This document shows positions 1-6,530 of a stretch of DNA of 10,329 bases, in pieces. Both the position numbers and the translations under genes were made by a program. The stretch comes from Planctomycetaceae bacterium (GTDB taxonomy: Bacteria; Planctomycetota; Planctomycetia; Planctomycetales; Planctomycetaceae). Position 1 is the stretch's first letter, and the number at the start of each line of letters is the position of its first letter. The stretch lies in NCBI GenBank assembly GCA_020426065.1, contig JAGQQT010000109.1:1-10329 (forward strand), read 5' to 3'. A model generated the notes under the pieces. That model had not been told where the DNA came from. It did not search any database and was given only the letters and a program-made list of their open reading frames with translations.

Positions 1-114
1 CCCACGGGAGAGATTTCGTACCAGGGCATGTACCGCAACGGCAGGCAGGTTGGCACCTGGAAATGGTTCGAAAAAGACGGTTCGGTGCGTAGCAAGCGAG
101 AGTATGGGGAGTAG
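1..114 (+). CDS. 3' end of a MORN_2/YwqK-type repeat protein (partial)
   Basis: Frame 1 is open from the first base to a TAG at 112-114, giving 37 C-terminal residues. The gene starts outside the window. The visible part contains YRNGRQVGTWKWFEKDG. This fits the Y-x-NG-x3-G-x-W-x-x-F/Y-x-x-x-G pattern of MORN_2 repeats, also seen in YwqK-like proteins, which are usually tandem 20-25 residue beta-hairpin repeats. The role of such proteins is generally unknown; many are secreted or envelope-associated. Only one repeat is visible, so neither the whole architecture nor any signal peptide can be judged. A hairpin with a T-run begins 18 bases after the stop and suggests that the transcript ends there. 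Confidence 0.6.
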   Translation, partial: PTGEISYQGMYRNGRQVGTWKWFEKDGSVRSKREYGE

Positions 115-131
115 CAGGGGGTTGAAAACTC

Positions 132-152
132 AAGCTGGCTCAGCTTTTTTCT
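132..152 (+). terminator. probable rho-independent terminator after the MORN-like gene
   Basis: AAGCTG (132-137) pairs with CAGCTT (141-146) across a GCT loop and is followed by TTTT at 147-150. The stem is only 6 bp, but the placement shortly after the stop at 114 and the T-run fit a short intrinsic terminator. The strength is uncertain. Confidence 0.5.
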
Positions 153-281
153 AATGAAAGCAGCCAAGGAGTTGACGACGGGGCGAAATCGGTGCATCGT
201 AAACATGTCCTTACGCAGCAGGCCAGTCCTGACTCACGGAGTGCGATGCATCTTTTATTCCGCCATCAAAGGAGGCTCGTC

Positions 282-1001
282 ATGAATCCGCTAACACCTT
301 TGTGTCTATTGAAATGGTCACTCAAGTCTGCTGTTGTTGCAATGCTCCTGATCGTAAATCAATGCCATCTCCAGGCTGATGAAGATGGCAAGAAGCTCTC
401 CAATCAGGCCGCTGCTGCCGAAGAAGAACGCGATATCGATCTGGCTATTGAGTTGTATTCCCGTGCCATCAAGAGTGGAGATTTATCAACCTCACAACAG
501 GCATACATGTATTATCGCCGTGCATCTCTCTGGGCACATTATTGTGAAAATGGACGAGCGATCGATGACTTTACGAAGGCCATCGAACTCGATCCTTTTT
601 ACGGATCTGCCTACAGCTTGAGGGGATACCTGCGAGGACTTTCCGGCCAATATGAACTGGCTGAGAAAGACCATATGATGGCGATGAAACTGGTGACTGA
701 ATCGAAATGGGAAGATTATCTCCCCTGGGTTCTCCAGCACTATGCTGATCTGTGGCGTAGGCAAGGCCAGTTTGAAAAAGCCTTGGAAATCTGCTCGAAA
801 GCATTTGAAAAGAGCGACTACGCCGCCATCATTTTTCGACGCGCGTGGATTTATCTTGATATGGGAGAACTCGACAAGGCCAAAGCTGATTTCAAGAGAT
901 TCAAAAGAGAATGCGAACGGCAAAACTATTCAACGGACCTGCTGTGGCCTGACGAACAGATCGCCTTCAATCGGCTAAGCCGGATCTCGCAATCTGAATA
1001 G
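282..1001 (+). CDS. exported TPR-repeat protein
   Basis: The product is 239 residues. The ATG at 282 was chosen because AGGAGG lies at 270-275, six bases upstream, and because the protein then starts with a signal-like segment. That segment has a basic patch at K11-K15, a hydrophobic core at about residues 17-26, and possible cleavage near A32. An in-frame GTG at 192 would add 30 residues that bury this signal. The rest is helical with about four to five tetratricopeptide repeats, at roughly 40-66, 74-106, 108-140, 150-175 and 181-212. They show typical spacing, such as A-x-DDFTKAIELDP near residues 93-105 and MGELDKAKADF near 194-204. TPRs mediate protein-protein contacts, so this is likely a periplasmic or envelope scaffold. 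The partner is unknown and no enzymatic domain is visible. It sits alone, convergent with the aminotransferase gene. Confidence 0.8.
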   Translation: MNPLTPLCLLKWSLKSAVVAMLLIVNQCHLQADEDGKKLSNQAAAAEEERDIDLAIELYSRAIKSGDLSTSQQAYMYYRRASLWAHYCENGRAIDDFTKAIELDPFYGSAYSLRGYLRGLSGQYELAEKDHMMAMKLVTESKWEDYLPWVLQHYADLWRRQGQFEKALEICSKAFEKSDYAAIIFRRAWIYLDMGELDKAKADFKRFKRECERQNYSTDLLWPDEQIAFNRLSRISQSE

Positions 1002-1071
1002 ACCTGCATGTCGGGCTTCTACATGACCTGCGGTCTTGTGCCCGAATGCAAATGTGGAGCGGGATTTGAAA

Positions 1072-1098
1072 CTTCCTGTGACTTCGTCACACCGGAAG
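1072..1098. terminator. imperfect hairpin between convergent genes, possible terminator
   Basis: CTTCC (1072-1076) and TGTGAC (1077-1082) pair with GTCACA (1086-1091) and GGAAG (1094-1098). The loop is TTC and CC is bulged on the 3' side. It lies between the stop of the TPR gene and the stop of the aminotransferase gene, so it could act on both transcripts. There is no T-run on either strand, which weakens the call. The rest of the 139-base gap shows nothing recognisable. Confidence 0.3.
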
Positions 1099-1140
1099 CC
1101 GCTTGGCGTCAACCCGTGCTACCCTTAAGTCATCTTTACA

Positions 1141-2268
1141 TCAGACATTTTCTGCGAACAGTGATTCCATCAGTCGGTCGATGTCTTCAGTTGTGGTGTA
1201 GGCGTGCGGGCTGAGGCGGAAGTGGTCGTTGCGGGTGTTGAAGTAGATATCCTGTTTTGCTGCGGCCTGTTTTACGCTCAGAGGATCTTTTCCGGGGATG
1301 TCAAAGGAGATGATCCCGGACCAGTGCTCAGCAGATGCGTTAGAATGGATGATGGCTCCCTGTGCCTGCAAGCGGCTGATGATTTCCTGGTGAACCGCTC
1401 GCAGGTCCTGGTTGATGGCTTCAATTCCGTAATCGAGCATCACCTGCAGGCTGGCTCCCATGCCCATCAGGCCAACCATGTTATAAGTTCCGCCCTCGTA
1501 GCGGCTGGCCGCTTTTCGCAGATCCATGCAGGGAGAGTTGAAGTCTCCCGCAGTCGCCACACTGTTCCAGCCGACGGACATTGGACGCAGCAGATCGAGG
1601 TGTTCTTTACGCAGATAAAACAGCCCCGCTCCTTCCGGTCCCAGCATCCATTTGTGGCCATCGGCGGAGAGAAAATCGATCGGTGTCTGCTGGACATCAA
1701 TCGGGAAAACGCCCAGACCCTGAATGGCATCCAGCATCAGATAGGCACCAGCGTTGTGAGCAACCTGACACAGTTCATTCAGGTCGACGCGATATCCGTG
1801 CGAGTAGCCCACCCAGCTGCAGGAAATCAGACGGGTGCGAGCATCGCAGGCGCTGGCCAGTTTTTCCAGATCCACCTCATTAGAGGGCATGGGAACCTGT
1901 CTGAGTTCCACACCCAGGCGAGCCAGCATTTTCCAGGGAAACAGGTTGGTGGGAAACTCCCCGGTGGGAATGACCACATTGTCTCCCTCTTTCCAGGGAA
2001 AGCCTTCAGCGACAAAATTGATGCCTTCTGTCGTGCTGTGGGTGAAGGCCACTTCCTCTCTGCTGGCATTCAGTAAGGAGGCGGCCAGCTTGCGGGTTTT
2101 CTCAACCTGGGTTCGCCATTGAGGCCAATGGGCATCGCCGCGGGAAGCATTTTCTTCCGTCCAGTTGAGAATGGCCTGCTTTGCGGCAGTGGTGAGAGGA
2201 GCGACGGCGGCGTTGTCGAAGTACGCAACCCCATCGGCCAGGGACATCAGAGATCGAAAATAGCTCAT
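1141..2268 (-). CDS. class V PLP-dependent aminotransferase (cysteine desulfurase / isopenicillin N epimerase-like)
   Basis: With the ATG at 2268 the product is 375 residues, a normal length for fold-type I class V enzymes. Visible family marks are YFDNAA near the N-terminus (residues 16-21), STTEGIN at 78-84 for cofactor phosphate binding, and LMLDAIQG at 177-184, where D180 should contact the pyridine nitrogen. SADGHKWMLGPEG follows, with K206 as the Schiff-base lysine. YEGGT lies near 257-261, and FRLSPHAYTTTEDID at 350-364 contains R351, the likely substrate-carboxylate arginine. No cysteine-bearing SufS/IscS active loop is evident, so the substrate is unresolved among desulfurase, epimerase, kynureninase-like and related enzymes. 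A GTG at 2280, directly abutting the upstream stop codon, could be the start instead and would add four residues. Neither start has a clear ribosome binding site. The gene follows the acyltransferase with almost no gap and is probably cotranscribed and translationally coupled with it. Confidence 0.88.
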   Translation of the reverse strand: MSYFRSLMSLADGVAYFDNAAVAPLTTAAKQAILNWTEENASRGDAHWPQWRTQVEKTRKLAASLLNASREEVAFTHSTTEGINFVAEGFPWKEGDNVVIPTGEFPTNLFPWKMLARLGVELRQVPMPSNEVDLEKLASACDARTRLISCSWVGYSHGYRVDLNELCQVAHNAGAYLMLDAIQGLGVFPIDVQQTPIDFLSADGHKWMLGPEGAGLFYLRKEHLDLLRPMSVGWNSVATAGDFNSPCMDLRKAASRYEGGTYNMVGLMGMGASLQVMLDYGIEAINQDLRAVHQEIISRLQAQGAIIHSNASAEHWSGIISFDIPGKDPLSVKQAAAKQDIYFNTRNDHFRLSPHAYTTTEDIDRLMESLFAENV

Positions 2269-2280
2269 AAAGTGGATCAC

Positions 2281-2961
2281 TCAAGATATGTTGGCTGCCT
2301 GCTGGCAGGCCTGTTCCAGATGCTGTTTGACGTAGGCGACAAATTCCTCTTCCCGACCCTTCTGGCACAATTCGGCTACCCGAGAGGAATCGAGCGGTTC
2401 ACCGAAGTAAACCCGGATTCGGGCCGGCCAGACCATTTTCGAACCGCGAGGCATCGCTCGATCTGCACCGGAAATCCCCACCGGAATGACGGGAACCTGC
2501 TGGCGCCGAACCAGGGCAATGAATCCGGGTTTGATGGTTCCCAGATTCATGCCTGAGGAACGTGTTCCCTCCGGGAAAATTCCGAGCAGATACCCTTCCT
2601 GAAGTCTTTGCAGTGAGGCTCGAAAGGAATCCGTACTGGCTGCCTCCCGTTTGATGGGAATGACATAGGTATTCCGCAGAATCCAGCCAATGACCGGCAC
2701 CCGAAACAGACTGTCCCGGGCGACGAAGCTGACTGGCCGACGCATTGGCAAGCCGACCAGAATCGGATCGAGAAAGCTCTGGTGATTCCCCAGCAGGATT
2801 GCTCCGGAATTGGCAGGAAGATGCTCCAGACCTCTGGCTCGGTAGCGAAACCAGACCACAAACAGCAACTGCAGCAAAATCTGCAGGATTCTCCAGAGCA
2901 AGTTTCTCTGGAAAGCCTGTGGAGCAGGGCCTGAATCAGGTTGTGATTGAGAGGAAGTCAT
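2281..2961 (-). CDS. plsC: PlsC-type lysophospholipid acyltransferase (1-acylglycerol-3-phosphate acyltransferase family)
   Basis: The product is 226 residues from the ATG at 2961, close to the usual 200-260 for PlsC. A hydrophobic, membrane-associating stretch lies at about residues 22-38. The acyltransferase blocks occur in order: the catalytic NHQSFLDP (H-x4-D, H60 and D65), an arginine-containing segment with FVARDSLFRVP at about 79-89, FPEGTRSSG at 129-137 for glycerol-phosphate binding, and VPVIPVGI at 156-163. Such enzymes transfer an acyl group from acyl-ACP or acyl-CoA to lysophosphatidic acid at the inner membrane during phospholipid synthesis. Paralogs acylate other lipids, so the exact acceptor is not certain. 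An in-frame TTG at 3039 would add 26 residues and is judged less likely. The stop lies 12 bases from the aminotransferase ATG, indicating an operon. Confidence 0.88.
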   Translation of the reverse strand: MTSSQSQPDSGPAPQAFQRNLLWRILQILLQLLFVVWFRYRARGLEHLPANSGAILLGNHQSFLDPILVGLPMRRPVSFVARDSLFRVPVIGWILRNTYVIPIKREAASTDSFRASLQRLQEGYLLGIFPEGTRSSGMNLGTIKPGFIALVRRQQVPVIPVGISGADRAMPRGSKMVWPARIRVYFGEPLDSSRVAELCQKGREEEFVAYVKQHLEQACQQAANIS

Positions 2962-3125
2962 GCCGGGAAGGTTAACGGGAGAAAAATTCAGGAAAATCAC
3001 AAAATAGCAAAATTTCGAACACAAATCCCATCTCACCAAGAGTCTGTTGCATCAGAGAGGAGGATCTGGGGATACTAAATCAACCAAGTTCCTTACGTTG
3101 ACTCGGACAACAGAAAGCGTCTCAC
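2962..3125. promoter_or_regulatory. divergent intergenic region, presumed promoters for both arms
   Basis: These 164 bases separate the minus-strand acyltransferase from the plus-strand sigma factor, so outward promoters for both are expected here. The part at 2985-3025 is AT-rich. The only weak -10/-35-like words are TATTTT on the minus strand at about 3001-3006 and TACTAA on the plus strand at 3073-3078. Neither has a convincingly spaced -35 partner. No riboswitch or clear operator was found. The call rests on layout more than on motifs. Confidence 0.3.
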
Positions 3126-3734
3126 TTGAATTCCGGCCCAGGACAACTGGATGAAAGCCTGAAATCGCATGCCGAGGCACTGGCACGCGGGCGGGTGGAA
3201 GCGTTAGGGGAAATTTTTCTCCTGGCTGGATCCCATCTGTTGAGATACGCCCTGTTTCTGTTGAATGATGTCAATGAAGCGGAAGATCTGGTTCAGCAGT
3301 CCCTGTTGAAACTCGCTCGAAAACCCCGTCAGTTGAAGCGGGCACAAGCCCCGTTTGCCTACCTGATGCGGATGGTTCGCAATGAAGCCTATACCGTGCT
3401 TTCACGGAAAAAGGTTCATGCCAGAAAACGCCTGTCTGAAGACCTGCCCTCCCGAAGCACCATTCCGGTTGATTTCTGGGAGATTGCAGAAAGTGTGCAT
3501 GCGGCGATGCGAACACTTCCGCTCGATCAGATGGAAGTGGTGACGTTGCGAATCTGGGAAGGGATGACCTTTCGCGAGATCGCTGAGGTGATGGGGGAAT
3601 CTCAGAACACGATCGTCAGTCGATATCGATCGGGTCTGATGAAGCTGGAACAGAAACTGAAAGCCCAGAATCCGCATGCGGACCTGAATACTATTGCCAA
3701 GGGAGTAACCATTGGCCTCGATTCCATTGAATAA
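3126..3734 (+). CDS. ECF-type RNA polymerase sigma-70 factor
   Basis: The product is 202 residues. Region 2 spans about residues 26-97 and includes LLRYALFLLNDVNEAEDLVQ (the core-binding 2.1/2.2 pattern with D/E-AEDLVQ) and the FAYLMRMVRNEA segment of 2.3/2.4. A short linker follows. Region 4 spans about 121-176, with LPLDQMEVVTLRIWEGMTF and a helix-turn-helix in REIAEVMGESQNTIVSRYR that would bind the -35 element. There is no region 1.1 or 3, as expected for group 4 sigma factors. The frame is closed by a TGA at 3099 and has no ATG before region 2, so the start is taken as the TTG at 3126. A GTG at 3195 would cut into the first helix. The gene heads the secretion-type cluster and overlaps the next reading frame, which suggests coupled expression. 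Its target promoters are not evident. Confidence 0.85.
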   Translation: MNSGPGQLDESLKSHAEALARGRVEALGEIFLLAGSHLLRYALFLLNDVNEAEDLVQQSLLKLARKPRQLKRAQAPFAYLMRMVRNEAYTVLSRKKVHARKRLSEDLPSRSTIPVDFWEIAESVHAAMRTLPLDQMEVVTLRIWEGMTFREIAEVMGESQNTIVSRYRSGLMKLEQKLKAQNPHADLNTIAKGVTIGLDSIE

Positions 3735-4098
3735 CCGATTCCAGAATCCCGCAATCGTCGACCTGATTGCGATTGCTCAGCCTGCGGCTTACGCGGGTGA
3801 AGGGGCGCGGATGGCTTTGCTGCGGGCGGCTCGCAAGCAGGCCTGGCAACGAGAGCAACGGCTGACGTTACTCCGCTCCGTCTGTGCGGGGCTGGCCTTC
3901 TGCTGTGTTGTTGCTGGTTCTCTTTATTCTCAGCATGCTGGCTCCAGTCCAGCGGTGCAGGAACTCGCTGTTGAGGTTCATCAACCTGAGCAGTCGCTCG
4001 CCCCGCAGGCGATTGGGACCTGGGATCACGTTGTCGCTGTGATGGAATCCCGGAATGCCTTGCGACAACTGCTGCCCCCGGTTGCTGCTCGCGGTTGA
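3712..4098 (+). CDS. small single-pass membrane protein overlapping the sigma factor gene; possible regulator partner
   Basis: This frame encodes up to 128 residues and is not recognised as a named family. About 50 mostly hydrophilic residues, rich in Arg and Gln at 35-55 (RAARKQAWQREQR), precede one transmembrane helix at about 54-73. The positive charges suggest a cytoplasmic N-terminus with an outer C-terminal tail of about 55 residues. Size, topology and position directly after an ECF sigma gene resemble a membrane anti-sigma factor, but the zinc-binding HxxxCxxC motif is absent, so that role is only an inference. The start is ambiguous. A TTG at 3712 gives a 23-base overlap with the sigma gene, a TTG at 3727 gives an 8-base overlap, and an ATG at 3811 has AAGGGG five bases upstream and would give a 95-residue form. 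All three keep the membrane helix. Confidence 0.55.
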   Translation: MASIPLNNRFQNPAIVDLIAIAQPAAYAGEGARMALLRAARKQAWQREQRLTLLRSVCAGLAFCCVVAGSLYSQHAGSSPAVQELAVEVHQPEQSLAPQAIGTWDHVVAVMESRNALRQLLPPVAARG

Positions 4099-4104
4099 GT
4101 TGAA

Positions 4105-4145
4105 TCCACTTCAGTGGAGATCCATTCTTTGCGGACAATCGTCCG
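4105..4145 (+). other. two short hairpins in the gap before the gspE-like gene
   Basis: TCCAC (4105-4109) pairs with GTGGA (4114-4118) over a TTCA loop. CGGAC (4132-4136) pairs with GTCCG (4141-4145) over an AATC loop. They sit in the 98-base gap that separates the regulatory pair from the secretion genes. The first is followed by ATTCTTT, which could make it a weak terminator or attenuator. The stems are only 5 bp, so chance is possible. No clear promoter was seen in the gap. Confidence 0.25.
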
Positions 4146-4196
4146 GTCTGATTTCAAATCTTAATCTGTCCATGATTCCTGCAGTGGGTTCTGCTG

Positions 4197-5405
4197 ATGA
4201 GTAATGCTCCCGTTGATTTGCCCGCCTGGTTTGCGGAATATGCCGGACTGAATGGCAATCTGAAGGCGAATCAGGTCCCTCAAATTGTTGACCGGATCCT
4301 GTCCGGTGCCAGGCGCTGCGGAGCCAGCGATATCCATCTGCGTCCTCATGCCAATGGCCTGCAGATGCGCTGGCGGATTGATGGTGTGGTCCAGACCGTT
4401 GCAGATTTTCCTGTCGAGATTGCCACCAACTTCGTGGCCCGGCTTAAAGTACTGGCCAACCTGCTGACCTACCGGACGGATGTCCCTCAGGAAGGGCGCG
4501 TGACGGGATCGCAGTCGGGACTGGAAACCCGCATCAGTGTCTTTCCAACTCAGTATGGAGAAAAAGTTGTCATTCGTCTGTTTGCCGAATCGGGAAACCT
4601 AGATCGGCTGCAGGATCTCAATTTACCTGCGGAAGTCGAGCAGAATCTGGACCGGCTGTTGGAGCAGACCAGCGGAGTCATTTTGCTGACCGGACCTGCC
4701 GGCAGCGGAAAAACTACGACAATTTATGCCGCAATGCGGGAAATCATTCACAAATCGGGCGGGGAAAGAAGTCTGGTTTCCTTAGAAGATCCGGTGGAAG
4801 TCATTCTCCCTGAAGTGGACCAGACCGGAGCCAATCCCAAAGCGGGGCTGGATATGATGACGGGACTTCGTTCCCTGGTCAGACAGGATCCGGATGTGAT
4901 CATGGTTGGAGAAATTCGGGATCGTGAAACCGCAGAGACCGTTTTTCAGGCCTCCCTGATCGGCAACCTGGTCCTCACAACTTATCATGCCGGCTCCTGT
5001 ACAAGAGCCCTGGGACGATTGAGTGATATGGGAATTGAACCTTATCTGTTACGCAGCGGACTGCTGGCTGTCTTTAGTCAAAGATTGCTGAGAACCTTGT
5101 GCAACTGCAAACAGTTGGGAGATGCGACCTCAGCACTCTCCGATGTGGAGTTGACTCAGGCAGCTTTCCCGGTTGGCTGTGAGATCTGTCGCGGGACTGG
5201 TTACCGGGGACGACGAGTCATTTCCGAATACCTTGACCCGGATGAGACTCAAATCGCTGATGCCATTCTCAGAAGGCTGGATGTCAAGATGCTGAATGAA
5301 CGGGCCAGCGAATCCGGCATGATTACACTCAGGCAACGGGCATTGGAACTTGTAAATCAGCATCTGACCAGTCCACTGGAATTGATTCGTGTTCTGGGGA
5401 AATAA
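4197..5405 (+). CDS. gspE: compact GspE/PilB-type secretion ATPase
   Basis: The 402-residue product is a type II/IV secretion ATPase that would power pseudopilus assembly from the cytoplasmic face. The N2 domain spans about residues 25-135, with SDIHLRPH at 44-51 and a WRIDG element at 59-63. The C-terminal domain follows: Walker [11 protein letters not shown] (166-175), the Asp box around LEDPVE (196-201), Walker [19 protein letters not shown] (230-247), the His-box region TTYHAGS (261-267), and a zinc-site pattern with C302, C304, C328 and C331 (C-x-C and [12 protein letters not shown]). It is about 100-160 residues shorter than usual GspE or PilB because the N1 domain, which docks to GspL-type partners, is missing or reduced to about 25 residues. 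The His box has Y-H-A-G where L-H-T-N is usual, and the first cysteine pair is CxC where family members usually have CxxC. The ATG at 4197 has no clear Shine-Dalgarno sequence. The following GspF genes support the role. Confidence 0.92.
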   Translation: MSNAPVDLPAWFAEYAGLNGNLKANQVPQIVDRILSGARRCGASDIHLRPHANGLQMRWRIDGVVQTVADFPVEIATNFVARLKVLANLLTYRTDVPQEGRVTGSQSGLETRISVFPTQYGEKVVIRLFAESGNLDRLQDLNLPAEVEQNLDRLLEQTSGVILLTGPAGSGKTTTIYAAMREIIHKSGGERSLVSLEDPVEVILPEVDQTGANPKAGLDMMTGLRSLVRQDPDVIMVGEIRDRETAETVFQASLIGNLVLTTYHAGSCTRALGRLSDMGIEPYLLRSGLLAVFSQRLLRTLCNCKQLGDATSALSDVELTQAAFPVGCEICRGTGYRGRRVISEYLDPDETQIADAILRRLDVKMLNERASESGMITLRQRALELVNQHLTSPLELIRVLGK

Positions 5406-5461
5406 GACTTCCTGCACCCTTTTAAACCAGCTTCAGATCCTCGACTCCTGAATGATCGCAC

Positions 5462-6493
5462 ATGAGTATTTTCAAAACCCAACTGAGTCTGGAAGAGCTC
5501 CAACGGGTGAACGATCTGCTCACCTCGCTGGTGACTGGCGGGGTGGGACTGACGGAGGGGATTGGTCTGGCTCAGCCGGAATGCCGGGGAAGGGTTCGAA
5601 AACTGCTGGAGGAGATGAATACACAACTGCAGTATGGGAGTTCCCTGTCCCAGGCACTGGACAGTCAACCCGATGTTCTGCCGGAATCGTACCGGGCAGC
5701 CATTCACTCAGCCGAGGAGGGCCAGGTTCTGCAGCAGACACTGGAGGCTTATGGAGTTTATATCAGTTCGATGCTGGAAGTCCGCCGGAGTATCAGTCGG
5801 GCGATGCTGTATCCGATGCTGTTGATGCTGATTGGCTACACCCTGTTTGTGACCGTGATTGGCGAGACCACCGCTCGATTCCTGAGCTTTCAGCAGGCGA
5901 TGGATCTGCCGGTTTCGAATTCCCTGGTGATCCTGCAGGGGCTGTTTGATCATATATGGCAGTGGGTCTGGATTCCCCCCCTGGCACTGATTCTCCTCTT
6001 CGTTTTCTGGATGCGATCTGACAGTGGTCAGACGCTCAACATGCGAGGAGTGGGGCGGATGATGTCCTGGATTCCTGGCGTCAGTCATCTGTCCTGGCTC
6101 TATCGGCTGACGATTTACTGCGAGATGCTCTCCAAACTGGTGCAGAATCAGGTCCCCTTTCATCAGGCCCTGCATCTGGCAGGAGCGACTTTTGAAGACC
6201 GTCATGGCAATCGTGTTGCCGGAGTGGGAGAAGACTCGTCTCAAGGCAAATTTCTGCCTCCATACCTGCGCTGGCTGATTGATAATGGACAATCACAATC
6301 GGATCTGTCTCGGACATTGTCTCATGCCGGAGAAATGTATCGCCGACGGGCGGATTCCACAGCCGAATGGATTCGGGTACTCGCTCCATTGGCCTTGCTG
6401 CTGCTGGTAGGGGGTGGCTTTGTCTGGACCTACGCAAACCTGATTTTCATGCCTCTTGTCAATTTCATTGAAGCCCTGGCAAATCAACCTTAA
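5462..6493 (+). CDS. GspF/PilC-type inner-membrane platform protein, first of three
   Basis: The 343-residue product carries two T2SSF-type domains, at roughly residues 11-135 and 211-335. The first transmembrane helix, at about 114-136, begins with the family AMLYP signature (SRAMLYPMLLM). Further helices lie at about 166-184 and 304-326, giving the three-helix pattern of GspF. GspF proteins sit in the inner membrane and couple the GspE motor to pseudopilin assembly. This copy lacks the 60-residue N-terminal Y-x-Y-x-A-x-D region that the next gene has. The second-domain motif usually written GExxGxL is degenerate here (NGQSQSDL, 275-282). The start is fixed: a TGA at 5453-5455 in the same frame leaves only the ATG at 5462, which has no clear ribosome binding site. 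It lies 56 bases after the ATPase gene. Confidence 0.85.
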   Translation: MSIFKTQLSLEELQRVNDLLTSLVTGGVGLTEGIGLAQPECRGRVRKLLEEMNTQLQYGSSLSQALDSQPDVLPESYRAAIHSAEEGQVLQQTLEAYGVYISSMLEVRRSISRAMLYPMLLMLIGYTLFVTVIGETTARFLSFQQAMDLPVSNSLVILQGLFDHIWQWVWIPPLALILLFVFWMRSDSGQTLNMRGVGRMMSWIPGVSHLSWLYRLTIYCEMLSKLVQNQVPFHQALHLAGATFEDRHGNRVAGVGEDSSQGKFLPPYLRWLIDNGQSQSDLSRTLSHAGEMYRRRADSTAEWIRVLAPLALLLLVGGGFVWTYANLIFMPLVNFIEALANQP

Positions 6494-6504
6494 ATCAAAA
6501 ATCC

Positions 6505-6520
6505 TGTGACATTTTTCACA
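6505..6520. promoter_or_regulatory. exact TGTGA-N6-TCACA dyad (CRP/FNR-family-like site or small hairpin)
   Basis: The 37-base gap between the first and second GspF genes contains TGTGA (6505-6509), six bases CATTTT, and TCACA (6516-6520), ending 10 bases before the ATG at 6531. TGTGA-N6-TCACA is the classic recognition dyad of the CRP branch of the CRP/FNR regulators. As RNA the same bases could form a 5-bp hairpin where a ribosome binding site would lie. No matching promoter is evident, so function is unproven. Confidence 0.3.
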
Positions 6521-6530
6521 AGCACCGAAT

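Noticed and set aside
172..200. A promoter for the TPR gene with TTGACG (172-177) as the -35 element.
   Set aside because: The hexamer is good, but at a 17-base spacing the -10 would be CATCGT, a poor match, and no better one lies at 16-19 bases.
1008..1214. A 68-codon frame in and beyond the convergent gap.
   Set aside because: It has no ribosome binding site or recognisable pattern, and it overlaps the end of the aminotransferase gene.
1204..2076. A 290-codon plus-strand frame opposite the aminotransferase.
   Set aside because: It is the antisense shadow of a gene with full class V aminotransferase motifs. Its own product shows no family features.
3602..4138. A 178-codon minus-strand frame across the sigma factor end and the small membrane protein.
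   Set aside because: The product is low-complexity, rich in Arg, Pro, Gln and Ser, which is typical of an antisense frame. The plus-strand frames show a sigma HTH and a membrane helix.
5452..5949. A 165-codon plus-strand frame starting just before the first GspF gene.
   Set aside because: It is a Gly/Ser/Asp-rich frame offset from the GspF frame, which carries the AMLYP signature and membrane helices over the same bases.
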